This document shows positions 48,797 through 57,986 of a stretch of DNA of 64,000 nucleotides, in pieces. The stretch is taken from contig NZ_LNBE01000008.1 in the NCBI RefSeq assembly GCF_001445655.1, positions 114,803 through 178,802 on the forward strand. Reading direction: 5' to 3'. The translations under genes were made by a program, and so were the position numbers. Within the stretch, counting starts at the first letter, position 1; every line of letters starts with the position of its first letter. The DNA comes from Streptomyces roseifaciens (GTDB lineage: Bacteria; Actinomycetota; Actinomycetes; Streptomycetales; Streptomycetaceae). The notes below the pieces were generated by a model, which was given only the letters and a program-made list of their open reading frames with translations, was not told where the DNA came from and did not search any database.

Positions 48797-50479
48797 TTAC
48801 GGGGTGGCCGGCAGAGCGATGGACTGCGGGTGACGGAAGACGTTCCCCGGGTCGTACGCGGCCTTGATCCGCTGCAGCCGCGGGTAGTTGGCGCCGTAGT
48901 AGAGCGTCTGCCACGGCACTCCGGACCGGTTGTGCGCGGGGTCGGTGATGTCCGTGTCCGCGTAGTTGATGTAACAGCCGTCCGTGGCCGGGCCCGGGAC
49001 GGGGTAGCCGCCGGTCGCGGCGAAGACCTCGGCGTAGGACTCGCGGGTCCAGCGCACGTTCGCGTCGTCGTCGGCCCGGTCCGCCCACATCGACTGGAAC
49101 AGGGCCTTGAAGACGGAGTCGCGCTGGACGGAGGCGGTGTCCCCCGGCCGCGCCGCGTTGATCCGCCCGCCGAAGGACAGCAGCGAGACCATCGAGCTCG
49201 GGTTGCGCAGGTCTGTCCGGGTCAGGTGCCGGTGGACGGCGGCGATCTGCCCGTCGGTGAAGCCCTTGCGCATGTACGCGGACTTGTGCGCGCCGCGCAG
49301 GGTGGGGTTGACGAGCGCCGCGTTGTTCGTGCCGAGGAACTTCGTGGCGGTCAGCCAGGGCAGCCGGCGCGGGTGGAAGAGATCCGGCATCGGGGGGTTC
49401 TCCCCCACCGGGGCCGTCATCGGCCGCGCCGCCCCCTTGCCGAGGGAAGCGGTGACCGAGGCGACGTAGTCGTGCAGCAGCCGCTCGGCGTCCGGCACGC
49501 CGGCGTCCATCTGGGTCAGCAGGCTGACGGTGCCGTTGGCCTGGTGGCACAGGGTCAGGAAGCTGCACAGGGAGGCGTAGGGGGAATCGGCACCCGCGTT
49601 CTTCTCGTGCCAGGCGCCGTAGTCGCGCACCAGGCCCGTGAAGGCCTTCTCGTCCAACGCGCTCCACGGCAGGGCCAGGGCGCTGACCAGCACCTCCTTC
49701 GGCGGGCGGATGAGCTGGCCGGCCGGGTCGGCGCCCCGGGCGCCGGGCGAGCGGAACCAGTAGCGGGTGATGACGCCGAAGTTGCCGCCGCCCGCCCCGG
49801 TGTGGGCCCACCACAGGTCGCGGTGCGGGTCGCCCTCCTCGCGCGTGGCGACGACGGGGCGCGCCCTGCCGTCGGCGCCCACGACGACGACCTCGACGGC
49901 GTACAGGTGGTCCACGGTGAGCCCGTGCTTGCGCGAGAGCATGCCGTAGCCGCCGCCGCTGACGTGCCCGCCGACGCCGACCGAGTGGCACCGGCCGCCG
50001 GGGATGGTCACGCCCCAGCCCTTGTAGAGGGCCTCGTAGACGTCGAGGAGGGTCGCCCCGGCCTCGACGCAGAACGCCTTGCGCCCGGCGTCGTAGGAGA
50101 CGGCGTTCATCGGCGTCATGTCGATGACCGTCTGCACCTGCGGGTTGAAGACGAAGTCGGCGTAGCAGTGCCCGCCGCCGCGCACGGAGATCCGCTTCCC
50201 GCCGTCGACGGCGTCCTGCACGGCGCGGACGGCGTGCTCGGTGGTGGCGACGAGCCGCACCGTCTCCGGCCGGCCCACCCAGCGGGCGTTGTTGCCCACG
50301 ACGAGGTCGCCGTAGCGGGGGTCGCCGGGGCCGACCGTCACGGCCGGGAAGCCGGCCCCGCCCGCGGGGCTCCCGGCGGGCGCGGCGGCCGCGGCGGGGC
50401 GGGCGGCGAGCACGCCGGCGGTGCCCGCCGCGGCCGCCACGGTCCCCGCCAGGAGGGACCTTCTGCTCGGGCCGGTCAT
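48797..50479 (-). CDS. Tat-exported AknOx-like FAD oxidase (bicovalent flavin)
   Basis: 560 residues. A Tat signal (GPSRRSLLAGTVAAAAGTAG) covers 1-34. The PCMH/VAO FAD domain has VRGGGHCYADF with His104, and GGRCHSVGVGGHVSGGGYG with Cys164; these correspond to the two residues that attach FAD covalently in berberine-bridge-type enzymes and aclacinomycin oxidoreductase. The substrate domain follows, and the BBE terminal motif appears as YGANYPRLQRIKAAYDPGNVF. Such enzymes oxidise alcohols or phenolic and sugar moieties with O2. The Tat signal implies a last step outside the membrane. The ATG overlaps the CoA-transferase stop (ATGA). Confidence 0.88.
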   Translation of the reverse strand: MTGPSRRSLLAGTVAAAAGTAGVLAARPAAAAAPAGSPAGGAGFPAVTVGPGDPRYGDLVVGNNARWVGRPETVRLVATTEHAVRAVQDAVDGGKRISVRGGGHCYADFVFNPQVQTVIDMTPMNAVSYDAGRKAFCVEAGATLLDVYEALYKGWGVTIPGGRCHSVGVGGHVSGGGYGMLSRKHGLTVDHLYAVEVVVVGADGRARPVVATREEGDPHRDLWWAHTGAGGGNFGVITRYWFRSPGARGADPAGQLIRPPKEVLVSALALPWSALDEKAFTGLVRDYGAWHEKNAGADSPYASLCSFLTLCHQANGTVSLLTQMDAGVPDAERLLHDYVASVTASLGKGAARPMTAPVGENPPMPDLFHPRRLPWLTATKFLGTNNAALVNPTLRGAHKSAYMRKGFTDGQIAAVHRHLTRTDLRNPSSMVSLLSFGGRINAARPGDTASVQRDSVFKALFQSMWADRADDDANVRWTRESYAEVFAATGGYPVPGPATDGCYINYADTDITDPAHNRSGVPWQTLYYGANYPRLQRIKAAYDPGNVFRHPQSIALPATP

Positions 50480-52029
50480 GCGGTCCGCCTCTCGCCGGGC
50501 AGCCACTCGGGCCGGGAGGAGCCGCGCGGCACGAGGACGTGCCGGTAGCTTCCGGGCGTGGCCGACATCCGGACCTGGTCCGTGACGCCCTGGTAGGCGC
50601 CGAGCGCGGTGTCGGCGGTGAAGGTCTCGGGGTCGAGGTAGAGGTGGCGGGGGCTCGACCCGGCGACCTGATGGGCGTAGTCCCGGTCGAAGACGCCCAT
50701 GCTCAGGATCCACAGGGCGGCCCGGACGAGCGAGACGTGGACGCGGTAGCTGCCGCCCTCCTGCGCGCGGCGGTTGAGCGCCTCGACGATGCCCACGGTG
50801 GTGAGCCAGGAGGTGATGTAGTCGTTGACGACCTGGACGGGCGGCAGCTGGGGGCGGTCCCCGTCGCCTTCGAGGGTCATGATGCCGACGAGGCTCCCGG
50901 CCGTCTGGTCGAAGCCGATCCGGCCCGCCCACGGCCCCGTGCGCCCGGCCAGGGAGTTCGTCGCGTGGACGATGCCGGGGCGCGCCGCCGCGGCCTCCTC
51001 CTCGGACAGGCCGATGCGCTCGAGGTAGCCGGGGCGGCGGTTGGCGTAGAAGACGTCCGCGTCGCGCAGGAGGGTCCGCAGTCGCCCGGAGCCCTCGGCC
51101 GTGTACGGGTCGAGGTAGGTCGAGCGGACGCCGACGTTGGCGCTGATATAGCTGCGCTCGTGCTCCAGCTCGTCCGGCCGCCAGAGGTTCAGGACGTCGG
51201 CGCCGTGCAGGGCGAGGGCCCGGCCGACCCCCGCGCCGGCGATGACGTGGCCCATGCCGAGGGCGCGGATGCCGGAGAGCGGCTGGGCCGCGCCCGGCGG
51301 CAGGGGCTCGGGGTCGCTGTCGCCGATCTTCTCGATCTCGATGAGCGGGGCGTGGGCGAGGACGTCGCGGTACTGCGGCTCGGCCAGGAACTCACGGGTC
51401 TCGCGCAGCATCGCCATGACGATGCCGGCGTCGTTGCCGGCCTCCTCCAGCTCGCGGGCGTCGCGGGCGGCGATGGCGGCGGCCACCGCGTCGGCGTCGT
51501 CCGGGACCCCCAGGAACCGCTGCGCCTCGACCTTGATCTTGGGGTACATGTTCTGGGGCATCATCCAGCGGCCGTCGCGGCTGCGGTAGAAGGCCCAGCC
51601 CAGGGCGTTGCTGGGGTTGGAGGATTCACTGAGGGGGCTGCCGTTGATCAGCTCCCACTTGCGGTCGTAGAAGGGGCAGAGCCGGTGCGGCGCCACCCGC
51701 AGGTCCATGGAGATGTCCTGGCCCGGTCCGCCGCGCAGCCGCCAGAGCTTGGCGACGGCGGCGGACTTCGCGACGAGGGCGATGCCGGCGGCCGCGCCCA
51801 GGCGCAGCGTGGAGGGGACGACGGGGTCGGCGCCCTCGAAGGTGATGGCGCCGCCGGTGTCGGCGGCCGTCATGCCGACGCCCGCGAGGACGTCCTCCAG
51901 TGCGGCGTGGACGTCGAAGGCGTCGTCGGTCGCGGGCGCGGCGAGGGCCTTCTCGATGCGCTGCGTGAGATCGCCGGTGGTCCTTCCGGTGGGATCGCCG
52001 GTGGCGCTGCCGGTGAGGTCGTCGGTCAC
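50476..52029 (-). CDS. CaiB/BaiF family III CoA-transferase
   Basis: 517 residues from a GTG overlapping the SDR stop (GTGA). The N-terminal 20 residues are TG-rich repeats. The family III fold is visible: LSGIRALGMGHVIAGAGVGR with HGADVLNLWRPDELEHE (CoA site), and the likely acyl-aspartate nucleophile in IGFDQTAGSLVGIM, followed by LPPVQVVNDYITSWL. It is longer than a typical single-domain member because an extra N-terminal half (about 40-240, LRVAPHRLCPFYDRKWELING) precedes the core, as in the large-type paralogues that look like fused or duplicated halves. It should move CoA between carboxylic acids, so it would activate an aromatic or aliphatic acid made in this pathway. Confidence 0.85.
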   Translation of the reverse strand: MTDDLTGSATGDPTGRTTGDLTQRIEKALAAPATDDAFDVHAALEDVLAGVGMTAADTGGAITFEGADPVVPSTLRLGAAAGIALVAKSAAVAKLWRLRGGPGQDISMDLRVAPHRLCPFYDRKWELINGSPLSESSNPSNALGWAFYRSRDGRWMMPQNMYPKIKVEAQRFLGVPDDADAVAAAIAARDARELEEAGNDAGIVMAMLRETREFLAEPQYRDVLAHAPLIEIEKIGDSDPEPLPPGAAQPLSGIRALGMGHVIAGAGVGRALALHGADVLNLWRPDELEHERSYISANVGVRSTYLDPYTAEGSGRLRTLLRDADVFYANRRPGYLERIGLSEEEAAAARPGIVHATNSLAGRTGPWAGRIGFDQTAGSLVGIMTLEGDGDRPQLPPVQVVNDYITSWLTTVGIVEALNRRAQEGGSYRVHVSLVRAALWILSMGVFDRDYAHQVAGSSPRHLYLDPETFTADTALGAYQGVTDQVRMSATPGSYRHVLVPRGSSRPEWLPGERRTA

Positions 52030-52874
52030 GCCCCGGCCTCCGCGGTGTCGTGGTCGGTGGACAGGGCGACGTGCCGCCATGCCGCGAGCTCGCCGGTGAC
52101 GTGCGCGAGCTTGGCCTCGATGCGGGCCACGCTGTCGCTGCCCAGCGGCAGTCGCAGCGGCGGCTCGGCGCTGTGCGCGAGGGCCACGACGGCCTGCGCG
52201 GCCTTGACCGGGTCGCCGGGCTGCCGGTGGTTGGTCCGGGCGAAGTCGGTGCGGCGGGCGCCCGCGGTCTGCGCGTAGTCGTCGATGGTGTGCGCCGCGG
52301 GGCGCAGGCTCGACGGGTCGAAGAAGTCGGTGCGGATCTGGCCGGGTTCGACGACCGTGACCTTGATGCCGAGGGCGGCCACCTCGGCGTGCAGGGCCTC
52401 GGTGATGCCCTCCAGGGCGAACTTGCTCGCCCCGTAGATCCCCGAGCCCGCGCCCTGGGCGAAGCCGCCGACGGAGCCGATGTTGATGACGTGGCCGGCG
52501 CGCTGGGCCCGCAGGACGGGCAGGACGGCGCGGGTGACCTTGAGGAGCCCGAAGACGTTGGTCTCGAACAGGGCGCGGACCTCGTCGTCCGAGGTCTCCT
52601 CGACCGCTCCGACCACCCCGTACCCGGCGTTGTTCACCAGCACGTCGATCCGGCCGAAGTGCTCGGTGGCGCGGGCCGCGGCGGTACGGGCCTGCTCCTC
52701 GTCCGTCACGTCGAGCGGCAGGACGAGGAGGTTGCCGGAGGCGTCCGGCACGGTGCCCGTGAAGGCGCGGGGGTCGCGGACCGCGGCGACAACCCGGTCG
52801 CCGTGGGCGAGCGCTGCCCGGACGAGCTCCAGGCCGAGACCGCGCGAGGCGCCGGTGATGAACCACACCGTCAT
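52026..52874 (-). CDS. Short-chain dehydrogenase/reductase
   Basis: 282 residues. Classical SDR: TGASRGLG cofactor loop at 8-15, NNAGYG, the catalytic Ser in INIGSVGGFAQG and YGASK. The residue pattern after beta-2 (VAAVRDPRAF, Arg) suggests NADP(H). The C-terminal part resembles the group that annotators call retinol-dehydrogenase-like oxidoreductases. GGAGAAA precedes the ATG. It sits 52 bases after the HPPD gene and its stop overlaps the CoA-transferase start. The substrate is unknown; reduction of a keto group of a 4-hydroxyphenylpyruvate-derived acid would fit. Confidence 0.9.
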   Translation of the reverse strand: MTVWFITGASRGLGLELVRAALAHGDRVVAAVRDPRAFTGTVPDASGNLLVLPLDVTDEEQARTAAARATEHFGRIDVLVNNAGYGVVGAVEETSDDEVRALFETNVFGLLKVTRAVLPVLRAQRAGHVINIGSVGGFAQGAGSGIYGASKFALEGITEALHAEVAALGIKVTVVEPGQIRTDFFDPSSLRPAAHTIDDYAQTAGARRTDFARTNHRQPGDPVKAAQAVVALAHSAEPPLRLPLGSDSVARIEAKLAHVTGELAAWRHVALSTDHDTAEAGA

Positions 52875-52926
52875 GTGATCAGCTTTCTCCAGAGGTGGTA
52901 CGGGGTTGCCGGGCTTGCGGGGTGGG

Positions 52927-54213
<1,287 letters not shown>

Positions 54214-55443
54214 TCAGCCGCTGATGCGGGACCAGGTGACGGGCAGGGCGTCGAGCCAGCGCACGACCATGCCCTGCTTCCAGCTCAGCTCCTCCTCGGG
54301 GACCGCGAGCCGCAGGCCCTCGACGCGGCGCGCGAGCGCGGCGATGGCGACCTGCAGCTGCATGCGGGCCAGGTGCGCGCCGGGGCAGAAGTGGGCGCCG
54401 AGGCCGAAGCCCAGGTGCGGGTTGGGGCCGCGCTCGAAGTCGAGTTCCTCGGGCGAGGAGAAGACGTCCCGGTCCCGGTTGGCCGCGCAGATCGAGCCGA
54501 CGACGGCCTCGCCCGCCCGCACGACGGTCCCGCCGAGCTCGACGTCCTCGGTCGCGTAGCGGGGGAACATCGTGGAGGTGTGGAAGGGGGTGTAGCGGAT
54601 CAGCTCCTCGACGGCCGCGGGCACGAGGCCGGGGTCCGTGCGCAGCCGGTCGAACTCCTCCGGGTGCTGCATGAGCACGAGCACGAAGTTGGCGAGGGTG
54701 AGCACGGTGTTCTGCACGCCGGGGGCGAGCAGGCGCACGGCCACGAGCACGAGCTCGTCCTCGGTGAGCCGCTCCGGGTCCTCGTCCCGGGCCTGGATCA
54801 TGCCGTTGAGGAGGCCGTCGGTCGGCTCGCTGCGCCGGATGGCGACCAGCTTCGCCATATAGCTGTGCAGATTCCCCATGTATTCATTCATCTTCGCCGG
54901 CGGGAGCGATGTGGTGGAAACCACCGCCTGCGACCATTCCTGGAAATCCGCACGGTCCTCGAAGGGAACGCCGAGCAGTTCGCAGATCACCGTGACGGCG
55001 AGCGGGTTGATGAATTCGGCCATCAGGTCGGCCGGGGATTCCCCGGATTCCTTGCGGGACAATGCGTCGAGCAGTTCGTCGGCTATCCGCTCGGTGAGCG
55101 GGCGCAGCCGCTCGGTCTGCCGCGGGGTCAGGCCGGCGTTGGCGACCCGGCGCAGCCGGGTGTGGTCCGGCGGGTCCATCGACAGCAGTCCGCGGTCGAC
55201 GACCTCCTCGCCGATCCGCGGTTCGTCCCGGTGGAGCGTGGCCGCCCGGCTGAAGGTGTTGTCCGTCATCACCTTGCGGATGTCGGCGTAGCGGGTGGCC
55301 AGCCAGGCCTCGTCGCCGTACGGCAGCTGCACCCGGCTCAGCGGCTCGCTCTCGCGGAGCTCCGCGTAAAGCGGGTCCAATTCGAGTCCGGCCGGATCGC
55401 CGAATGGGTAGGACCGCACCTGGAGTGTCTTGTCGTCATTCAC
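54214..55443 (-). CDS. Cytochrome P450 with altered I-helix
   Basis: 409 residues from a GTG (VNDDKTLQVRSYPFGDP); GGACG lies upstream. An in-frame ATG at 55500 would overlap the promoter and was rejected. The heme loop GFGLGAHFCPGAHLAR (Cys353), the ExxR (EELIR) and the late FERGPNPH are intact. In the I-helix the usual A/G-G-x-D/E-T is LAPGVQNT: Gln244 and Asn245 replace the acid-alcohol pair used for oxygen activation. Such replacements occur in P450s that do unusual reactions (couplings, dehydrogenations) or rely on substrate groups for proton delivery. It is the first gene of the aromatic-pathway transcript. Redox partners are not encoded nearby. Confidence 0.9.
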   Translation of the reverse strand: MNDDKTLQVRSYPFGDPAGLELDPLYAELRESEPLSRVQLPYGDEAWLATRYADIRKVMTDNTFSRAATLHRDEPRIGEEVVDRGLLSMDPPDHTRLRRVANAGLTPRQTERLRPLTERIADELLDALSRKESGESPADLMAEFINPLAVTVICELLGVPFEDRADFQEWSQAVVSTTSLPPAKMNEYMGNLHSYMAKLVAIRRSEPTDGLLNGMIQARDEDPERLTEDELVLVAVRLLAPGVQNTVLTLANFVLVLMQHPEEFDRLRTDPGLVPAAVEELIRYTPFHTSTMFPRYATEDVELGGTVVRAGEAVVGSICAANRDRDVFSSPEELDFERGPNPHLGFGLGAHFCPGAHLARMQLQVAIAALARRVEGLRLAVPEEELSWKQGMVVRWLDALPVTWSRISG

Positions 55444-55485
55444 CTTCAGGACGTCCTTTCCGGAAGAGGCTGCGCACGGAAATTG

Positions 55486-55514
55486 AGTCTGCTGAGGCAA
55501 ATTTGTAGTGTCAA
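55486..55514 (-). promoter_or_regulatory. Promoter of the P450-HPPD transcript
   Basis: -35 TTGACA (55514-55509), 17-base spacer, -10 CAGACT (55491-55486), +1 near 55479. An inverted repeat caag-ctat-cttg (55512-55523) overlaps the -35 and is a candidate operator. The 55490-55700 stretch is AT-rich for this genome. Confidence 0.65.
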
Positions 55515-55704
55515 GCTATCTTGTCTACTGGCGCTATTCGGGTTTGCTTATCTTCGCAGCTGGAATCGGCCGCCGGGGCGACCGGGGACCGCTCCATGAC
55601 CTCGGTCACACAAAGAAAAAACCGGACTGCCGACCGGTGGAATTACCAATGGAATGCAAAGTTCCGCCCTGCGTTTTCACAACGCCGAAATAGGAGAAGG
55701 AAAA

Positions 55705-55737
55705 AGCGGGCGGCGTGCCCTCGGCACGCCGCCCGCT
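55705..55737 (-). terminator. Intrinsic terminator of the SorC regulator gene
   Basis: 15-bp perfect stem (55705-55719 with 55723-55737) with a three-base loop; on the minus strand it is followed by a short T tract, rare in this genome. Confidence 0.9.
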
Positions 55738-55778
55738 CACTCCGTCTCCCGCTCGCTGCGGATCCCCGCTGCCGCCCG

Positions 55779-56846
55779 CTACGCGCCGTCCGGATCCGCC
55801 CGGTCCAGCGCCGGACGCGGCCCCGGGCCGGTCTCCAGCAGCAGGTGGTCCGCGGCGGCGGTGTCCGTCACCAGGCTGGTGACCAGCCCGGAGCGCAGCA
55901 CCGCACCGATCGCCGCCGCCTTGCGCAGCCCGCCCGCGATCGCGACGACCTCCGGAATGCGGCGCAGCCGGTCGGCCTCGACCGTGATGCAGCGCTCGCC
56001 CAGGTCCCGGCCGATGCGGCGGCCCTCGGCGTCGAAGAGGTGCGCGGACATCTCCGCGGCGGCGCCCAGGGAGGCGTAGTGGGCCCGCTCCTCCTCGGTG
56101 AGCATGTCGTAGACGGTCGAGATGCCGGGCGCCCACGAGCCGATGGAGACGGCCGCGACGGTCACCTTGTCGAAGTAGTCGAAGGCGCGCGCGATGCCCG
56201 TCTGGCCGCGCAGCGCCGCGGCCGTGGCCGGGTCCGGCAGCAGCATCGGCGCGTAGATCGGGTGCGCCTCGCCGCCCGAGACCTGCGCGGCACGCCGCAC
56301 GGCCTCCACCGAGCCGCGCTCCGCCGTGCCCGCGTCGTAGACGCCGGTCAGCTGGACGACCGTGCACGGCGGCAGCCGGTGCAGCGCCGCGGCCATGTGA
56401 ATGGTCGAGCGGCCCCAGGCCAGGCCCAGCACGTCGCCCTCGTGCACCAGCTCGCCGAGCAGGTCTGCGGCCACCTCGCCGAGGTTCTCGGGGTCGGGCG
56501 CATCGTCCGCGGCGTCGGCCGGGGACTCCACGACGACCGCGTGGCGCAGGCCGTAGCGGGCGCGCAGCGCGTCGGAGCGCTCCGCGTCCAGCTCGGCCGG
56601 GACCCTGATCTCGATCCGCACGAGATCGCGTTCGAGCGCCGTCTCCAGCACCCTGGCGACCTTGAAGCGGCTCACGCCGAACTCCTCGGCGATCTGGATC
56701 TTCGATTTGCCCTCGAGGTAGAAGCGGCGGGCCATGGCCGCCGCCTGCACCAGCTCGGCGGGCCCCATCGGCGTGGCTGAACGGCCCGTCGACACCACCG
56801 TCTCCTCACTGTTTTCATGCTGTTCGAGCTTGGACTCCACCGTCAT
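55779..56846 (-). CDS. SorC-family sugar-binding transcription regulator
   Basis: 355 residues. The N-terminal HTH (about 40-75, LEGKSKIQIAEEFGVSRFKVARVLETAL) is followed by the SorC effector domain (about 95-345) with LGLAWGRSTIHMAAAL and a GIADYFDK-like segment (GIARAFDYFDK), and the RIPEVVAIAGGLRKA block near the end that closes over a sugar phosphate. SorC proteins act as tetrameric regulators whose ligands are usually phosphosugars. It precedes rpe by 74 bases in the minus direction, in line with control of pentose or sugar-phosphate metabolism. The first 34 residues are variable; a start at the GTG two codons later is possible. Confidence 0.87.
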   Translation of the reverse strand: MTVESKLEQHENSEETVVSTGRSATPMGPAELVQAAAMARRFYLEGKSKIQIAEEFGVSRFKVARVLETALERDLVRIEIRVPAELDAERSDALRARYGLRHAVVVESPADAADDAPDPENLGEVAADLLGELVHEGDVLGLAWGRSTIHMAAALHRLPPCTVVQLTGVYDAGTAERGSVEAVRRAAQVSGGEAHPIYAPMLLPDPATAAALRGQTGIARAFDYFDKVTVAAVSIGSWAPGISTVYDMLTEEERAHYASLGAAAEMSAHLFDAEGRRIGRDLGERCITVEADRLRRIPEVVAIAGGLRKAAAIGAVLRSGLVTSLVTDTAAADHLLLETGPGPRPALDRADPDGA

Positions 56847-56920
56847 CCTGTCAGAAACGGCGGTCCTTGATCAGACCTTGACCTTCGCGCTCAGCATTTC
56901 GGGCGAGCGCGGCACCCCGC

Positions 56921-57607
56921 TCAGTGCCCGCAGGCCCAGGCCGCACCGGCCGTGGCACGCTCCGCCTGGGCGCGCAGGGCCCGTACGGTCGCCGCCGGGT
57001 CCTCCGTACCGTAGACGGCGGATCCGGCCACGAACACGTCCGCGCCGGCCTCCGCGCACCGTTCGATCGTCTCCGCCGAGACCCCGCCGTCGACCTGCAG
57101 CCACATCTGCAGGCCGTGCCGCGAGATCAGCTCCCGCGTGCGGCGGATCTTCGGAAGCATGATGTCCAGGAACGCCTGGCCGCCGAAGCCGGGCTCGACG
57201 GTCATGATCAGCAGCATGTCCAGCTCGGGCAGCAGGTCCTCGTACGGCTCGATCGGCGTCGCCGGCTTCAGCGCCATCGAGGCCCGCGCGCCCTTCGCCC
57301 GGATCTCCCGCGCGAGCCGCACCGGGGCGGCCGCGGCCTCCGCGTGGAAGGTCACCGAACCCGCACCGGCCTCCACGTACTGCGGCGCCCAGCGGTCCGG
57401 GTCCTCGATCATCAGGTGGCAGTCCAGCGGGGTGTCCGTGGCCCGGCTCAGCGACTCGACGATCGGCACGCCGAGGGTGAGGTTGGGGACGAAATGGTTG
57501 TCCATGACGTCCACGTGGAGCCAGTCGGCGCCCTTGACCGCCTCGGCCTCGTCGGCGAGTCGGGCGAAGTCGGCGGACAGGATGCTGGGGTTGATCTGCG
57601 CGGCCAT
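56921..57607 (-). CDS. rpe: Ribulose-phosphate 3-epimerase
   Basis: 228 residues. TIM-barrel family signature is complete: [16 protein letters not shown] with the Ser and Asp of the active site, [16 protein letters not shown] with metal His and Asp, [24 protein letters not shown] and [10 protein letters not shown]. It interconverts ribulose 5-phosphate and xylulose 5-phosphate in the pentose phosphate pathway. The ATG is 379 bases downstream of the rsmB stop on the same strand; that gap is filled with repeats. Confidence 0.95.
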   Translation of the reverse strand: MAAQINPSILSADFARLADEAEAVKGADWLHVDVMDNHFVPNLTLGVPIVESLSRATDTPLDCHLMIEDPDRWAPQYVEAGAGSVTFHAEAAAAPVRLAREIRAKGARASMALKPATPIEPYEDLLPELDMLLIMTVEPGFGGQAFLDIMLPKIRRTRELISRHGLQMWLQVDGGVSAETIERCAEAGADVFVAGSAVYGTEDPAATVRALRAQAERATAGAAWACGH

Positions 57608-57986
57608 GCCTTAAGCCTGCCATGTCCGCTGCGCTCCGCTGTGCGGGGGCCCACTTGTGCGGGTCCGGCGACGTCCCCGGCCACGCCGCCGTCTCCGCCA
57701 CGGGCTACGACCTGAGGCCGGCCCCGCACCGCCGGACACCACCATGGGGGTTACGCGCCACGGCGGCGGAGAGAAGAGGCGCAGGCCTCTTCCGACACCC
57801 ACCCCGCGGCAGCAGATCGAAGCGGCGCAACCGCTTCACTTCCCTCCGCCGCAACGGCGACCAGCCACCGCGGCGCGGACCGGCGGTGCCACGGCTGCTC
57901 AGCCTTGCGCGCCACGGCGGCGGAGAGAGGAGGCGCGGCCTCTTCCCTGGCACCCGCCCACGGTGGGCGAACCCCCGAGCCCGCCG
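57608..57986. repeat. Hairpin-bearing intergenic repeat between rsmB and rpe
   Basis: Two direct copies of a 38-39 base element, gcgccacggcggcggagaga followed by aggcgcaggcctcttcc (57755-57793) or aggcgcggcctcttcc (57909-57946). Each copy contains a small hairpin around gaggc. Between them lies a third hairpin, gaagcgg-cgcaa-ccgcttc (57819-57837), and a partial inverted copy. No gene is visible in these 379 bases. The element may shape the 3' end of the rsmB message. Confidence 0.7.
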
